DNA of 17,573 nt from Asaia bogorensis (GCA_945871455.1 CAMBXJ010000029.1:1-17573), one strand, 5' to 3'; counted from the stretch's first letter, positions 7,697-16,440 are shown. The notes: a model not told the origin generated them from the letters alone. Program-made: numbers and translations.

Positions 7697-7771
7697 TGGG
7701 GCGTCGCCAAGCGGTAAGGCAACGGATTTTGATTCCGTCATTCGGAGGTTCGATCCCTCCCGCCCCAGCCA
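7697..7771 (+). tRNA. tRNA-Gln (anticodon TTG)
   Basis: This is a 75-base cloverleaf with encoded CCA. The acceptor stem TGGGGCG (7697-7703) pairs with CGCCCCA (7761-7767), discriminator G7768, CCA 7769-7771. The anticodon stem ACGGA/TCCGT encloses a seven-base loop TTTTGAT, giving anticodon TTG at 7729-7731. The T-arm GGAGG-TTCGATC-CCTCC is perfect. The weak first pair U1-A72 is a known identity feature of glutamine tRNAs. It lies between ispE and the convergent ppx. The 53 bases between the tRNA and the ppx stop show only a four-pair GGGC/GCCC hairpin and no clear terminator. Confidence 0.97.
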
Positions 7772-7824
7772 GCGTGCCTGGTGCCATCGTGGCGCGTGCC
7801 GCTGGGCATCAGCCCGAACCGCAC

Positions 7825-9318
7825 TCAGGGCGCAACCTCCATCGTTCCTGGCAATCCAACCGCCAGGGCCAGCCGATCCAGTCGGCGCATGATGCTTTCC
7901 CCGACGAAGACGCCGCTGTTTTCGTGCAGTTGCAGCACCAGGGCGGAGCGTTCCACCCGCAAGGTTGCCGCCGCCAGCAAATCCAACGTGCCTGCCGACA
8001 AGGTGTAGGCCAACCGCAGGGCAACCCCCAGGATTTCGGCCCTGCGCGCGGCGTCCGGGGTCAGCAGAACGCGCGTGGATTGCAAATAGGCGGCATTCAG
8101 GTCCGCCTCGTAGCGCAGCGCGATGGCCATCGCGAGGAACGCCCGAGATGGATGATCCAACCCGACCCCTGGCTGTCGCAGCACGCGATTGAACGCCTGC
8201 TCCGCTCTGAATTCCGGATGGTCGTGGCTGCCAACATCGGACATCCAACAGGCAACCTCCCGCAACTGACGGTCAGCCCGGGTTTCGTCCTGGAACAGCG
8301 GGTCGGTCCACACGAGCAGCGCGGGCGGCAGAGCCGGGTCCCGGCCATGCTGCGCCGCCAGTTCATGGCCTGCCGCCAGCAACGGATCCTGCTGGCGTAT
8401 CTCCGGCGACATGCGCCGCATATACCAGCCTTCGCGCAGACCGTTGGCACTGAACACGACGCGGCGGACACCCGTCACGCGCACCAGCCGCCGTAACACG
8501 GTGGCTGCCAGCGGCAGGTCGTCCAATCGTCGCCGAGGTGCGCCGAGCAGTTTTTCCAGCAATTTCCGGTTGGCATTGGCGATCTGTCCGGCAAGTTCAC
8601 GGGCTTCCTCTCGCCCGATGACGTAGTGATGCACCATGGGAAGCGGATATTCGGTCTGGGCCATGTGAATGCGCGCCAGCGCCCGCCACGCGCCGCCGAC
8701 CAGATAAAGATCGCGCCCGTTGCCTTCGGACAGCCAAGGGACGGTGGCCATGTCGGATTCGGCGATCATCCGGGCCTGCACCAGATCGCCGCCCGACCGC
8801 TCCGTCAGCCGGATGACGCCCAACCGCAAGGTCTGCGAAAGACCCGGGCGGCCCGCGTTCAACTGCACCACCTCCAGGGAGCCGCCACCGATATCGGCCA
8901 GAATCCCGTCCGCCGCCGGGATGCCGCACAGCAAACCTTCCGCCGAGAACCCGGCCTCCTGGTGTCCGGACAGCACATGGATGGGCACGCCATTCATGCG
9001 GTTCCGCAGATCGGCGACGAAATCGGAGCCATTATGGGCGTCACGCACCGCGGCCGTCGCCAGAACCTCGAACGGTTCCGCCCCCATGGCGCGGGCGACC
9101 GCGTGATAGCGATGCATCACGGTCAGCGCCTGACGCATGCCGTCCTCGTTCAGAAAGCCGGATTCCTGCAGCCCCTGCCCGAGTCGCAGGACCGCCTTCT
9201 CGTTGAAGATGATCGACGGATTGCGCCGGTGTCCCTCATAGACAACCAGACGCACGGAATTTGAACCAAGATCGACCACGCCGCATCGTGGCTGCCTGGC
9301 AGGCGGTGAAAAGGGCAT
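7825..9318 (-). CDS. ppx: Exopolyphosphatase / pppGpp phosphohydrolase (Ppx/GppA family)
   Basis: The 497-residue protein is of the Ppx/GppA class, in the actin/hexokinase fold superfamily. It removes terminal phosphates from polyphosphate, and some members also hydrolyse pppGpp. The first phosphate-binding loop is V-V-D-L-G-S-N-S-V-R-L-V (about 14-25). A-T-A-A-V-R-D-A and S-G-H-Q-E-A (Glu121) follow, then the second loop L-A-D-I-G-G-G-S-L-E-V-V (140-151). The C-terminal half, about 310-497, is the all-helical HD-like portion typical of longer family members. It is the last gene of the pgsA-to-ppx operon: its ATG lies three bases after the ppk stop, with AGGA inside the end of ppk, which suggests translational coupling. 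Encoding the polyphosphate hydrolase directly after the kinase is a common bacterial arrangement. Whether it prefers polyP or pppGpp cannot be decided from sequence. Confidence 0.94.
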   Translation of the reverse strand: MPFSPPARQPRCGVVDLGSNSVRLVVYEGHRRNPSIIFNEKAVLRLGQGLQESGFLNEDGMRQALTVMHRYHAVARAMGAEPFEVLATAAVRDAHNGSDFVADLRNRMNGVPIHVLSGHQEAGFSAEGLLCGIPAADGILADIGGGSLEVVQLNAGRPGLSQTLRLGVIRLTERSGGDLVQARMIAESDMATVPWLSEGNGRDLYLVGGAWRALARIHMAQTEYPLPMVHHYVIGREEARELAGQIANANRKLLEKLLGAPRRRLDDLPLAATVLRRLVRVTGVRRVVFSANGLREGWYMRRMSPEIRQQDPLLAAGHELAAQHGRDPALPPALLVWTDPLFQDETRADRQLREVACWMSDVGSHDHPEFRAEQAFNRVLRQPGVGLDHPSRAFLAMAIALRYEADLNAAYLQSTRVLLTPDAARRAEILGVALRLAYTLSAGTLDLLAAATLRVERSALVLQLHENSGVFVGESIMRRLDRLALAVGLPGTMEVAP

Positions 9319-9321
9319 GTG

Positions 9322-11622
9322 TCAGTCCTGGTTCACCCGATCCTGACGGCGGCTCTCGGGCAGCGGAGAGGGGATGGACGGCCCATGCAGCGCCGAACCG
9401 CGGCCCGACAGGGACGGGTTGACCATGAAATATTCATGCGCGGACACCGGCCGCCTGCCGGGCGTCACACGCTTCCAACCGCCATCGGCCCGCAGTTCCC
9501 ATGTTTGCAAGGTATCCTTCAGATTGATGGCCATGATCTGATCAAGCATCTGCTCGTGCACGGTAGGATTGTGGATCGGCACCAGGGTTTCCACGCGCCA
9601 GTCCATATTGCGCTCCATCCAATCAGCCGAACTGATATAGACCCGCGCATGCCGGCTCGGCAGGGCGTAGCCGTTGCCGAATGCATAAATCCGGCTGTGC
9701 TCCAGGAAGCGTCCGACAATGGACCGGACCCGGATATTCTCCGACAGGCCAGGAACGCCCGGCCGGAGGCAGCAGATGCCGCGGACCACGGCGACCGTCT
9801 TCACCCCGGCGGCGGAGGCCTCATACAAGGCCTCGATCAACTGACGGTCGACCAGACTGTTCATCTTCAGCCAGATGGAGGCGGGGCGGCCGGCCTTGGC
9901 GAATTCGATCTCACGTTGGATGTCGGCCAGCAGGGCATCGCGCGTGGCGATTGGACTGAACCCGAGCTCCTCCATCGCCGCCGGTCGGGCATAGCCGGTC
10001 ATGAAGTTGAACAGGCGCGCGGCGTCGCGGGTCAGCGCCGGATCGCTGGTGAAGAAACTGAGGTCCGTATAGATGCGCGCCGTGATCGGATGGTAGTTGC
10101 CGGTGCCGAAATGGGCATAGGACCGCAAGGTCCCCGCCTCTCGCCGGACCACCAGCGACAATTTCGCGTGGGTCTTGAGTTCGGTGAAGCCGTAGACCAC
10201 CTGCACGCCGGCCGCTTCCATGGTGCGGGCGAGGCGGATGTTGGCTTCTTCATCAAAGCGTGCACGCAGTTCCACCATGGCGACGACGAATTTGCCGGCC
10301 TCGGCGGCTTCGATCAGCGCCTTGACGATCGTGCTGTCGCGGCTGGTGCGATACAGCGTCTGCTTGACCGCGACGACATTGGGATCCTGCGCGGCCTGAC
10401 GCAGGAACTGGACGACGACATCGAAGCTTTCATACGGATGGTGGACGACGATATCCTTGGCGCGGATCGCCGCGAAACAGTCGCCGCCGAAATCGCGGAT
10501 GCGTTCCGGGAAGCGCGGGGTGAAGGGCGGGAACAGCAGGTCCGGGCGATCGTCGACAATCAACTGGGTAAGGTCGACCACGCCCATCAGGCCGCGCTGA
10601 GGATACACCTCGTCGACCGAGGCGTTCAGCGCGTCCATCACCAGGGTGCACAGTTCCGACGGCATTTCGGTATCGAGTTCCAGGTGGATCGCGACCCCAC
10701 GCCTGCGACGCTTCAGCGCGGTCTCATAGGATCGCACCAGGTCCTCGGCTTCTTCCTCGAACTCGACGTCCGTGTCGCGAATGACCCGGAACAGGCCCTT
10801 GCCGGTCAGCTGGAAGCCCGGGAAGATTCGCTCCAGGAACATGATCACCAGATGTTCCAGCAGCACGAAGCGGATCGGACCATGGCCGCTCCCCTGACTG
10901 CTCCCCTGGCCGCTCCCTTGGCCGCCCCCCTGGCCGCCCCCTTGGCCGGTCGGCGCCGGGGGCAGCCGGATGAAGCGTTCCACCTGGTTCGGCAGCGGCA
11001 ACAGGCCGCGCATGCCGACGCCATCGATCTCTCGCACCAGCAACAGCGCCATCACCAGGCCCATGTTGGAGATGAACGGGAACGGATGCGCCGGGTCGAT
11101 GGCCAGCGGGGTCAGCACCGGAAACACGCGTTCCATGAACCAGGCATCGAGCCAGATACGGTCGTCGTCGGACAGCGAATCCGGCGCGCAAATCTCGATC
11201 CCGGCCGCATGCAGCAGCGTGATCAGCTCCCGCCCGGAGCGCTGTTGAGCCGCCCGCAATGCCTCGGCGCTCCGCCTGATCTCCACCAGTTGCTGGGCGG
11301 GAGTCAGACCATCCGTCGAAAGATTGGCAACACCGGCTTTCGCCTGCCCGATCAGTCCAGCCACCCGCACCGAGTAGAATTCATCGAGATTGGACGCGCT
11401 GATCGACAGAAACCGCACCCGCTCCAACAGCGGGTGACGCGGATTGTCCGCTTCTTCCACCACGCGCCGGTTGAAATCCAGCCAGGATAGCTCCCGATTG
11501 ATATACCGATTGCCGATGCCATCCGGCCGCGATGCGGCGGCAACCGTGGCTTCGCCGGCGATCTGGGCCGGCGGCGCGATTTCGGCATCGTGTATCATGC
11601 GGAGCAGCCTTTTCGTCGGCAT
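9322..11622 (-). CDS. ppk1: Polyphosphate kinase 1
   Basis: PPK1 reversibly builds long polyphosphate chains from ATP and is membrane-associated. The 766-residue protein has all four domains. The N domain starts [15 protein letters not shown]. The head domain follows, then two phospholipase-D-like C domains. His485 in E-L-K-T-H-A-K-L corresponds to the autophosphorylated histidine (His435 in E. coli), and F-G-T-G-N-Y-H follows. V-H-H-P-Y-E-S-F and K-Q-T-L-Y-R-T are also present. It is longer than E. coli PPK1 (about 690), partly because of a Gly/Gln/Ser linker at about 226-247 in the head domain, encoded by a 12-bp tandem repeat. The ATG at 11622 is five bases after the hdaA stop; ATG 11598, with AAGG upstream, is an alternative start eight codons in. 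Confidence 0.96.
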   Translation of the reverse strand: MPTKRLLRMIHDAEIAPPAQIAGEATVAAASRPDGIGNRYINRELSWLDFNRRVVEEADNPRHPLLERVRFLSISASNLDEFYSVRVAGLIGQAKAGVANLSTDGLTPAQQLVEIRRSAEALRAAQQRSGRELITLLHAAGIEICAPDSLSDDDRIWLDAWFMERVFPVLTPLAIDPAHPFPFISNMGLVMALLLVREIDGVGMRGLLPLPNQVERFIRLPPAPTGQGGGQGGGQGSGQGSSQGSGHGPIRFVLLEHLVIMFLERIFPGFQLTGKGLFRVIRDTDVEFEEEAEDLVRSYETALKRRRRGVAIHLELDTEMPSELCTLVMDALNASVDEVYPQRGLMGVVDLTQLIVDDRPDLLFPPFTPRFPERIRDFGGDCFAAIRAKDIVVHHPYESFDVVVQFLRQAAQDPNVVAVKQTLYRTSRDSTIVKALIEAAEAGKFVVAMVELRARFDEEANIRLARTMEAAGVQVVYGFTELKTHAKLSLVVRREAGTLRSYAHFGTGNYHPITARIYTDLSFFTSDPALTRDAARLFNFMTGYARPAAMEELGFSPIATRDALLADIQREIEFAKAGRPASIWLKMNSLVDRQLIEALYEASAAGVKTVAVVRGICCLRPGVPGLSENIRVRSIVGRFLEHSRIYAFGNGYALPSRHARVYISSADWMERNMDWRVETLVPIHNPTVHEQMLDQIMAINLKDTLQTWELRADGGWKRVTPGRRPVSAHEYFMVNPSLSGRGSALHGPSIPSPLPESRRQDRVNQD
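10884..10943. repeat. 12-bp tandem repeat inside ppk1
   Basis: Five abutting 12-bp units (plus strand, GGCCGCTCCCCT and variants GACTGCTCCCCT, GGCCGCTCCCTT, GGCCGCCCCCCT, GGCCGCCCCCTT) are followed by a partial sixth. Read on the coding strand they give four-residue units of the type Q-G-G-G, Q-G-S-G and Q-G-S-S. The period is a multiple of three, so unit gain or loss keeps the frame. Confidence 0.85.
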
Positions 11623-11627
11623 ATGGT

Positions 11628-12371
11628 TTACCCCGTCTCTACCGGACGCGCGCCACCGCGACTGCTGGGCTCATTGTCCGAACCATCGTATGACATCGAA
11701 TCTTCATCCATGGCAGCCAATACCGACGCGGCAAGGGCCTTGGTGATCCGTCCACGCTGCCGCAACTCCGCCCGATCCAGGCGTAGAACCGCTTCCCGCA
11801 ACGCCGCCGGCGTGCGCGCCAGCCGCAACAGCAGCCAATCCTGCAGGGCCGGCGCCACCGCCAACTGCCGATCGGCCAGCAGACGAGCCAGCAACGCCTG
11901 TAGCAGCGAATCTTCAGGCGTATGAACCTCGATCGCGGTAATCGCCCGCAGCCGGCTGGTCAGATCGGGCAACCGGGTGGTCCACCGCGCCGGTGCCCGC
12001 GTCGCCGCCAGCAACACCGGCAACCCGGCGGCGAGGCTGGCGTTCAGCAAATGCAGCAGGGCCGGCTCCTCAGCCAGTGCATCCGCGTCGTCGATGGCGA
12101 TCCCGCCGGATGCCGGCGGCAACGGCACTCCCCGCAACTCTGGTCCGTGCCAGGTCTCCGCACCCATCCGATCGGCCCAAATATGCAACAGGTGAGTCTT
12201 GCCGCAGCCACTGGGTCCCCATAGCGCCAGACGGCGATCGGGCCAATCCTGGGTGCGGTTCAACCATGCCAACGCGGCTTCGTTGGAATCGCCCACCATG
12301 AAATCGACCGCGGCGAAGCCGGGTTGAAACGGGAACGGCAGGCGCAGTTGCCGGCCGGTCGTCACGGGCAT
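11628..12371 (-). CDS. hdaA: DnaA-inactivating AAA+ protein HdaA
   Basis: Hda/HdaA proteins, bound to the DNA-polymerase sliding clamp, promote hydrolysis of ATP bound to DnaA and so prevent re-initiation of replication. The 247-residue product has the clamp-binding motif Q-L-R-L-P-F at residues 8-13, Walker A G-P-S-G-C-G-K-T (52-59), Walker B I-A-I-D-D-A-D (91-97), sensor-1-like L-L-A-A-T-R and a box VII-like L-P-D-L-T-S-R-L-R. It lacks the C-terminal DNA-binding domain of DnaA, as expected. The last 25 or so residues are acidic/polar and look disordered. The ATG is separated from the stop of the upstream AI-2E-family gene by one base (TGA-C-ATG) and has no obvious Shine-Dalgarno, so translation is probably coupled. 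Confidence 0.92.
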   Translation of the reverse strand: MPVTTGRQLRLPFPFQPGFAAVDFMVGDSNEAALAWLNRTQDWPDRRLALWGPSGCGKTHLLHIWADRMGAETWHGPELRGVPLPPASGGIAIDDADALAEEPALLHLLNASLAAGLPVLLAATRAPARWTTRLPDLTSRLRAITAIEVHTPEDSLLQALLARLLADRQLAVAPALQDWLLLRLARTPAALREAVLRLDRAELRQRGRITKALAASVLAAMDEDSMSYDGSDNEPSSRGGARPVETG

Positions 12372-12372
12372 G

Positions 12373-13572
12373 TCATTGTGGTGGCGGATCGGAATAGAGC
12401 GGGCTCGCCAGATAACGCCGCAACCAGAAGCGGCACAACACGCCGATCGTCGCGGCGATCGGCACCGCCAGCATCACCCCCACGAACCCGAACGCGGCCG
12501 CGCCGGCGAACAGGGCGAAGATCACCCAGACGGCAGGCAACTCGACCCGGTCGCCGAGGAAACGGGGGTAGATGATGTAGCCCTCCAGGATGTGGCCGAC
12601 GACCAGGACGCCGCTTACGACGGCAACGCCGCGCCAGTCGGGAAATTGCGCCAATGCCAGGCCGATCGACGTGACGGCGCCCGAGATCGATCCGACATAC
12701 GGGATGAACGACAGCAGCCCGGCGGTCAGCCCGACGATCAGGCCCAGGTCCAGGCCGGCCATGCTAAGGCCCACCGCATAAAACAGTGCCAGGATCAAGC
12801 AGCACAACGCCTGCCCGCGCACCCAGGCCGACAGGACGCGATCGACCTCCCGCGCCTGGGCCCGGATTACCGTGGCATAGCGAACCGGGAGCCACGAATC
12901 GACCATGCTGATGACATGCGGCCAGTCGCGCAGCAGGTAGAACCCGACCACCGGTGTGACCACGGCCAGGCTGAGCACGTTGAAGATGGCGAAGCTGCTG
13001 CCGATAACGCCGGTAACCGTGGACAGCAGGATGCTCAGCATGCTGGCCGCCTGGCCGCTGACAAGGTCACGCAACCGGTCGTTGACCAGTTCCGGTCCAA
13101 AATTCTGCTGCAACTCGGTCAGAATGCCGCGTGCCCAGCCCTGAATCAGAAACGCATATTGCGGGATGCGGTAGACCAACAGCCCGATCTGCGCGAGCAA
13201 CAAAGGATACAGCAGCAGCGCGAACAGCAGCACCGCGGTCAACGACAGCAGGATCATCAGCAAGGCGGACAGCCCGCGCGGCAGACCCAGCTTGGTCAGT
13301 TGAGACGTCGGCGGGTCCAGCGCATAGGCAATCACGGCGGCGGCGACAAACGGCGTCAGAACCGATGCGAACAACTGCAACGCAAGCCACAAACCGACCA
13401 ACAGGCCAAGGCCGAGGGCGATTCGCTGGCCTCGCATCGACCGGGTGGCGAGCGATGTCGTCAGCCAGATACCACCGCCACCCGCGACAGGCGCGGCTTC
13501 GCTCGGCGCGACGCCGGGATCAGGAGGAGCCTTCGGAGCTATGCTATCGACCGCGCGCGGTGACCCAGACAT
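12373..13572 (-). CDS. AI-2E transporter (PerM) family membrane protein
   Basis: The 399-residue polytopic inner-membrane protein has a Pro/Ala/Gly-rich cytoplasmic N-terminus (about 1-45). Two hydrophobic helices follow (about 50-85), then further pairs near 100-130, 190-215, 245-330 and 345-385. It contains the family hallmarks [11 protein letters not shown] and [10 protein letters not shown]. The family is named for autoinducer-2 export, but members also act in other transport, for example Na+/H+ exchange, so the substrate is unknown. ATG 13572 was chosen because GGTGGAG lies just upstream; a GTG at 13581 would add three residues. The start overlaps the end of pgsA by 29 bases and the stop is one base from hdaA. 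This gene order is common in alphaproteobacteria and says little about substrate. Confidence 0.9.
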   Translation of the reverse strand: MSGSPRAVDSIAPKAPPDPGVAPSEAAPVAGGGGIWLTTSLATRSMRGQRIALGLGLLVGLWLALQLFASVLTPFVAAAVIAYALDPPTSQLTKLGLPRGLSALLMILLSLTAVLLFALLLYPLLLAQIGLLVYRIPQYAFLIQGWARGILTELQQNFGPELVNDRLRDLVSGQAASMLSILLSTVTGVIGSSFAIFNVLSLAVVTPVVGFYLLRDWPHVISMVDSWLPVRYATVIRAQAREVDRVLSAWVRGQALCCLILALFYAVGLSMAGLDLGLIVGLTAGLLSFIPYVGSISGAVTSIGLALAQFPDWRGVAVVSGVLVVGHILEGYIIYPRFLGDRVELPAVWVIFALFAGAAAFGFVGVMLAVPIAATIGVLCRFWLRRYLASPLYSDPPPQ

Positions 13573-14110
13573 AGGCTCCACCCGACGCCAATGTTGTTGC
13601 CGCCACGACCCAGATCATTGCTTCGCACACCCATGGCATGGAAAGGCCAAATCCTGCCTTCAGCAGGATCGCGGCCACAAGCATAATCTGGAACATGGTG
13701 TTGAGCTTGGAGATATAAAGCGGCCGGATGACCACCGGATGCCCCAGCACACCCAGGATCAGCACGCCCCCGACGATCACCAGGTCGCGGAACACGACCA
13801 GAATCGCCAGCCAGGGCGGCAAGGCATCGACCGCGGCCAGCGTGACATACATCGTGACCAACAGGGCCTTGTCGGCCACGGGATCGAGCAAGGCGCCAAT
13901 CGCGTTGCCGCCATATCGACGCGCGAGCCAACCGTCCACGGCGTCCGACAGACCGGCGGCCACGAACAGGAAAAACGCCTGGTCGAGCCGATGTTCCAGC
14001 ACCAGCCAAAAGGCGAGCGGAACCGCGCAGAGCCGAGCGAAGGTGACGATGTTGGGCGCGGTGAGCAATCCCGAGGATACGGTCCGACCAAATTCGCCGC
14101 CGTCAGGCAT
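13544..14110 (-). CDS. pgsA: CDP-alcohol phosphatidyltransferase, probable phosphatidylglycerophosphate synthase
   Basis: The 188-residue integral membrane protein would join CDP-diacylglycerol and glycerol-3-phosphate, the first committed step to phosphatidylglycerol and cardiolipin. It begins near [10 protein letters not shown] (18-27) and carries the CDP-alcohol phosphotransferase motif D56-x2-D59-G60-x2-A63-R64...G72-x3-D76-x3-D80, followed by four or so hydrophobic helices. The spacing between R64 and G72 is seven residues, where I expect eight. All acidic metal-binding positions are present. AAGGGG lies upstream of ATG 14110; a reading extended to 14371 would run through the divergent promoter region and is rejected. 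It is the first gene of the operon running to ppx. Another CDP-alcohol transferase specificity is possible, but size and context favour PgsA. Confidence 0.88.
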   Translation of the reverse strand: MPDGGEFGRTVSSGLLTAPNIVTFARLCAVPLAFWLVLEHRLDQAFFLFVAAGLSDAVDGWLARRYGGNAIGALLDPVADKALLVTMYVTLAAVDALPPWLAILVVFRDLVIVGGVLILGVLGHPVVIRPLYISKLNTMFQIMLVAAILLKAGFGLSMPWVCEAMIWVVAATTLASGGAYVWVTARGR

Positions 14111-14200
14111 CGGGAACCCCTTGGTTGCCCGCCACTCGGATCGCCACGCCCTTGGCGCCTGGGCGGACCTTGCCGAACCACCGGGACGGGCCCCGGCCGA

Positions 14201-14258
14201 ACCATGCCGACGGGCGATTGCCACTCTGCCCGCCACGGCTGGTGCCGATCGGCATGGT
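14201..14258. promoter_or_regulatory. Large inverted repeat with a 12-bp palindrome between pgsA and purM
   Basis: ACCATGCCGA (14201-14210) and TCGGCATGGT (14249-14258) are perfect 10-bp complements. CGGGC (14211-14215) and GCCCG (14228-14232) nest directly inside the first arm. The right arm is also half of a separate perfect palindrome TGCCGATCGGCA (14243-14254). The element lies in the 243-base divergent gap, about 95 bases before the purM ATG. It could be a protein operator with three TGCCGA half-sites or a folded 5' leader RNA; the sequence alone does not decide. I saw no convincing -35/-10 pair in this gap. Confidence 0.5.
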
Positions 14259-14353
14259 ATCTGCCCCCTGCTCTGAATGGACCACCGTTGCGTTCTAGCC
14301 GCCGCATGTGGTTCTGTCTGCCCTCCTTCACCGATTACCTTTCGAGGGCCGCC

Positions 14354-15478
14354 ATGACCAGCGGAGACCACAGCCGCTCGGCCGGCGATAATCGCCTGGA
14401 CTACCGTTCCGCCGGCGTCGATATCGAAGCCGGCGACGCGCTGGTCGAGGCAATCAAGCCCCTGGCCCGGGCAACCACGCGGCCCGGCGTGTTGGGCGGA
14501 TTGGGCGGCTTCGGCGCGCTGTTCGATCCCAAAGCCGCCGGCTTCGTCGATCCAATCCTGGTGTCGACGACCGATGGCGTGGGCACGAAGCTAAAGGTCG
14601 CCATCGAAACCGGGATCCACGATACAGTCGGCATCGACCTCGTGGCCATGTGCGTCAATGACCTGGTCGTGCAGGGCGCGGAACCGCTGTTTTTCCTGGA
14701 TTATTTCGCTACCGGAAAACTGGTGGTCTCCGCCGCGCGGACCATCATCGCCGGCATCGCGGAAGGCTGCCGGCAGGCTGGCTGCGCCCTCGTCGGGGGG
14801 GAAACGGCGGAGATGCCGGGTCTCTATGCCCTGGGCGATTACGACCTGGCGGGATTTTCGGTCGGCGCCGCCGAACGCGGGACCCTGCTGCCGCGCGATG
14901 TCGCGCCGGGCGACACGATCCTGGGGCTGGCCAGCAGCGGCGTGCACTCGAACGGATTTTCCCTGGTACGGCGCGTGGTCGAGGCCAGCGGCATCGGCTG
15001 GGATGCGACGACACCCTTCGCACCGGCGGGCGCCCCTGATTCCGCCCCTGATGCTCCCCTTGGGGTCACATTGGGGCGAGCCCTGATGGAACCCACGCGG
15101 ATCTATGTGCCCGCCTTGGTCGCACTGCATCGGGCCGGGCTGATGAAGGCCGCCGCGCATATCACCGGCGGCGGACTGCCGGGCAACCTGCCCCGAGTAT
15201 TGCCGAACGGCACGACCGCGGTCCTGGAGGCGTCCTGGCCGGTTCCGCCGGTGTTTGGCTGGCTCGCCCGGACTGGCGGGATCGCGCCCGAGGAAATGTT
15301 GCGTGTTTTCAACTGCGGGATTGGCATGGCCCTGGTCGTCGCCGACCCCGACGCGGCCATCGCATTGCTGGAAGCCGCCGGAGAGCGGGTTTGGCGCATC
15401 GGAACCATCGCGCGCGCCGACGATGACCTGGCACCCGCCACGGTTCGCATCCCGGTCCCACCCGGTTGGCCGGCGTGA
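14354..15478 (+). CDS. purM: Phosphoribosylformylglycinamidine cyclo-ligase (AIR synthetase)
   Basis: PurM closes the imidazole ring of AIR in de novo purine synthesis, using ATP, in the cytoplasm. The 374-residue product has [10 protein letters not shown] near the N-terminus, the glycine-rich T-T-D-G-V-G-T-K (72-79), [36 protein letters not shown] and F-N-C-G-I-G-M. It is somewhat longer than E. coli PurM (345). The extra length comes from an N-terminal extension and an Ala/Pro/Asp-rich loop (about residues 222-236) before the [13 protein letters not shown] segment. GAGGG lies nine bases before ATG 14354. The frame stays open far upstream, but that part lies over the opposite-strand pgsA and AI-2E-family genes and has no PurM homology. 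purN follows 110 bases downstream. Confidence 0.95.
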   Translation: MTSGDHSRSAGDNRLDYRSAGVDIEAGDALVEAIKPLARATTRPGVLGGLGGFGALFDPKAAGFVDPILVSTTDGVGTKLKVAIETGIHDTVGIDLVAMCVNDLVVQGAEPLFFLDYFATGKLVVSAARTIIAGIAEGCRQAGCALVGGETAEMPGLYALGDYDLAGFSVGAAERGTLLPRDVAPGDTILGLASSGVHSNGFSLVRRVVEASGIGWDATTPFAPAGAPDSAPDAPLGVTLGRALMEPTRIYVPALVALHRAGLMKAAAHITGGGLPGNLPRVLPNGTTAVLEASWPVPPVFGWLARTGGIAPEEMLRVFNCGIGMALVVADPDAAIALLEAAGERVWRIGTIARADDDLAPATVRIPVPPGWPA

Positions 15479-15510
15479 CCGCGGGCAACGACGTAAACAC
15501 CCGACCCAGA

Positions 15511-15555
15511 CTCTGGCGATCCGAGGATCGTCCAGCCGCCGCACACCATGTGTGC
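15511..15555 (+). other. Two stem-loops between purM and purN
   Basis: CTGG-CGATC (about 15513-15521), a four-base loop, then GATCG-T-CCAG (15526-15535) forms a nine-pair stem with one bulge. GCACAC (15541-15546), loop CAT, GTGTGC (15550-15555) forms a six-pair hairpin followed by a C-rich, not T-rich, tract. They look like intercistronic RNA structures (processing or stability elements) rather than intrinsic terminators. Confidence 0.4.
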
Positions 15556-15588
15556 CTCCCCCCCAAAGCCGAACCTTGCAGGCATTGA

Positions 15589-16242
15589 ATGATGGGTATC
15601 AGGCGGCGGCGGACCGCGATCCTGATCAGCGGGCGCGGTTCCAACATGGCAGCCTTGCTGGCCGCGGCGGCGGACCCCGCCTATCCGGCCGAGATCGTCC
15701 TCGTGCTCTCGAACCGCCCGGATGCCGCGGGATTGGATCGTGCCGCCGCGGCCGGTGTGCCGACCCTGGCGATCGATCATCGCCCGTTCGGCAAGAATCG
15801 CGGTGACCACGAAGCAGCCCTGGACACTGCGTTGCGATCGGCGCAGGTCGAGATCGTGTGCCTGGCGGGTTACATGCGCCTGATGACCCCTCGGCTGGTG
15901 GATCCGTGGTCCGACCGAATGCTGAACATCCATCCCAGCCTTTTGCCGGCGTTTCCCGGCCTGCATACTCATGCCCGTGCCCTGGAAGGCGGCGCGAAGA
16001 TCCACGGCTGCACCGTGCATCTGGTCACGCGGGATATGGATGCCGGACCGATCCTGGCCCAGGCCGCTGTCCCGGTCCTGCCCGGCGATACCGAGGACAG
16101 CCTGGCCGAGCGGGTGCTGCGACAGGAACACGCGATCTATCCGGCCGCGTTGGCGGCCTTTGCCTCCGGCACGAGGGCAGCCTGGGCGCCGGACACGGCC
16201 GCCCTTGCCAACCCCTTGCCATGGGATCGCACCTCACAATAA
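15589..16242 (+). CDS. purN: Phosphoribosylglycinamide formyltransferase
   Basis: PurN transfers the formyl group from 10-formyl-tetrahydrofolate to GAR in de novo purine synthesis. The 217-residue product has the N-terminal I-L-I-S-G-R-G-S-N-M phosphate-binding segment. The catalytic set is Asn113 and His115 in M-L-N-I-H-P-S-L-L-P-A-F and Asp151 in D-M-D-A-G-P-I, matching Asn106/His108/Asp144 of E. coli PurN. The V-C-L-A-G-Y-M-R folate-side motif is also present. Length fits the family (about 212). A TGA lies in frame directly before the tandem ATGATG, so the start must be 15589 or 15592; the ribosome binding site is weak. It forms a pathway pair with purM. Confidence 0.96.
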   Translation: MMGIRRRRTAILISGRGSNMAALLAAAADPAYPAEIVLVLSNRPDAAGLDRAAAAGVPTLAIDHRPFGKNRGDHEAALDTALRSAQVEIVCLAGYMRLMTPRLVDPWSDRMLNIHPSLLPAFPGLHTHARALEGGAKIHGCTVHLVTRDMDAGPILAQAAVPVLPGDTEDSLAERVLRQEHAIYPAALAAFASGTRAAWAPDTAALANPLPWDRTSQ

Positions 16243-16281
16243 AAAGAGCCTCGGATTGATCGCAGCAGGGCGGAGCAGTTG

Positions 16282-16440
16282 ATGGCCAGTCACGGCAGTA
16301 GTCATTTTCAGGGGCCGGAGACACCGGAGCAACTGGTGGCGGAACGGCAACGGACCTGGGACGCGTTCACCAATGCCACGGTTGGGAGCGTCATATTCAT
16401 GGTGCTGCTGCTGGTCGGCATGGCCGTGTTCCTGCTGTAG
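16282..16440 (+). CDS. Small single-helix membrane protein, resembling aa3-type cytochrome c oxidase subunit IV
   Basis: This is a 52-residue product. A polar, charged N-terminus of about 30 residues contains H-G-S-S-H, then P-E-Q-L-V-A-E-R-Q-R-T-W-D-A-F-T. A single hydrophobic helix (about 33-52) ends the protein at Leu-Leu. This layout, with a W-x-x-F-x-x-x-T-x-x-G-S segment before the helix, resembles the short bacterial aa3-type cytochrome c oxidase subunit IV family, but the similarity is by eye and no oxidase genes are nearby. GGAG lies eight to nine bases before the ATG, which supports real translation. It starts 39 bases after purN and may be co-transcribed with it. Hydrophobic small protein: confident. 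Oxidase subunit: tentative. Confidence 0.65.
   Translation: MASHGSSHFQGPETPEQLVAERQRTWDAFTNATVGSVIFMVLLLVGMAVFLL

Noticed and set aside
7996..8700. Loss of a catalytic residue in Ppx
   Set aside because: The S-G-H-Q-E-A segment has Gln where some relatives have Glu, but the second Glu (Glu121) and both phosphate-binding loops are intact, so there is no sign of inactivation.
9319..11490. A 723-codon open frame on the plus strand opposite ppk1
   Set aside because: Same reason: the opposite strand has a complete PPK1 with catalytic motifs, while this frame has biased composition and no domain.
13445..14353. Upstream extension of the purM frame
   Set aside because: It lies antisense to the AI-2E-family and pgsA genes and contains no PurM-like sequence; ATG 14354 has a good ribosome site.
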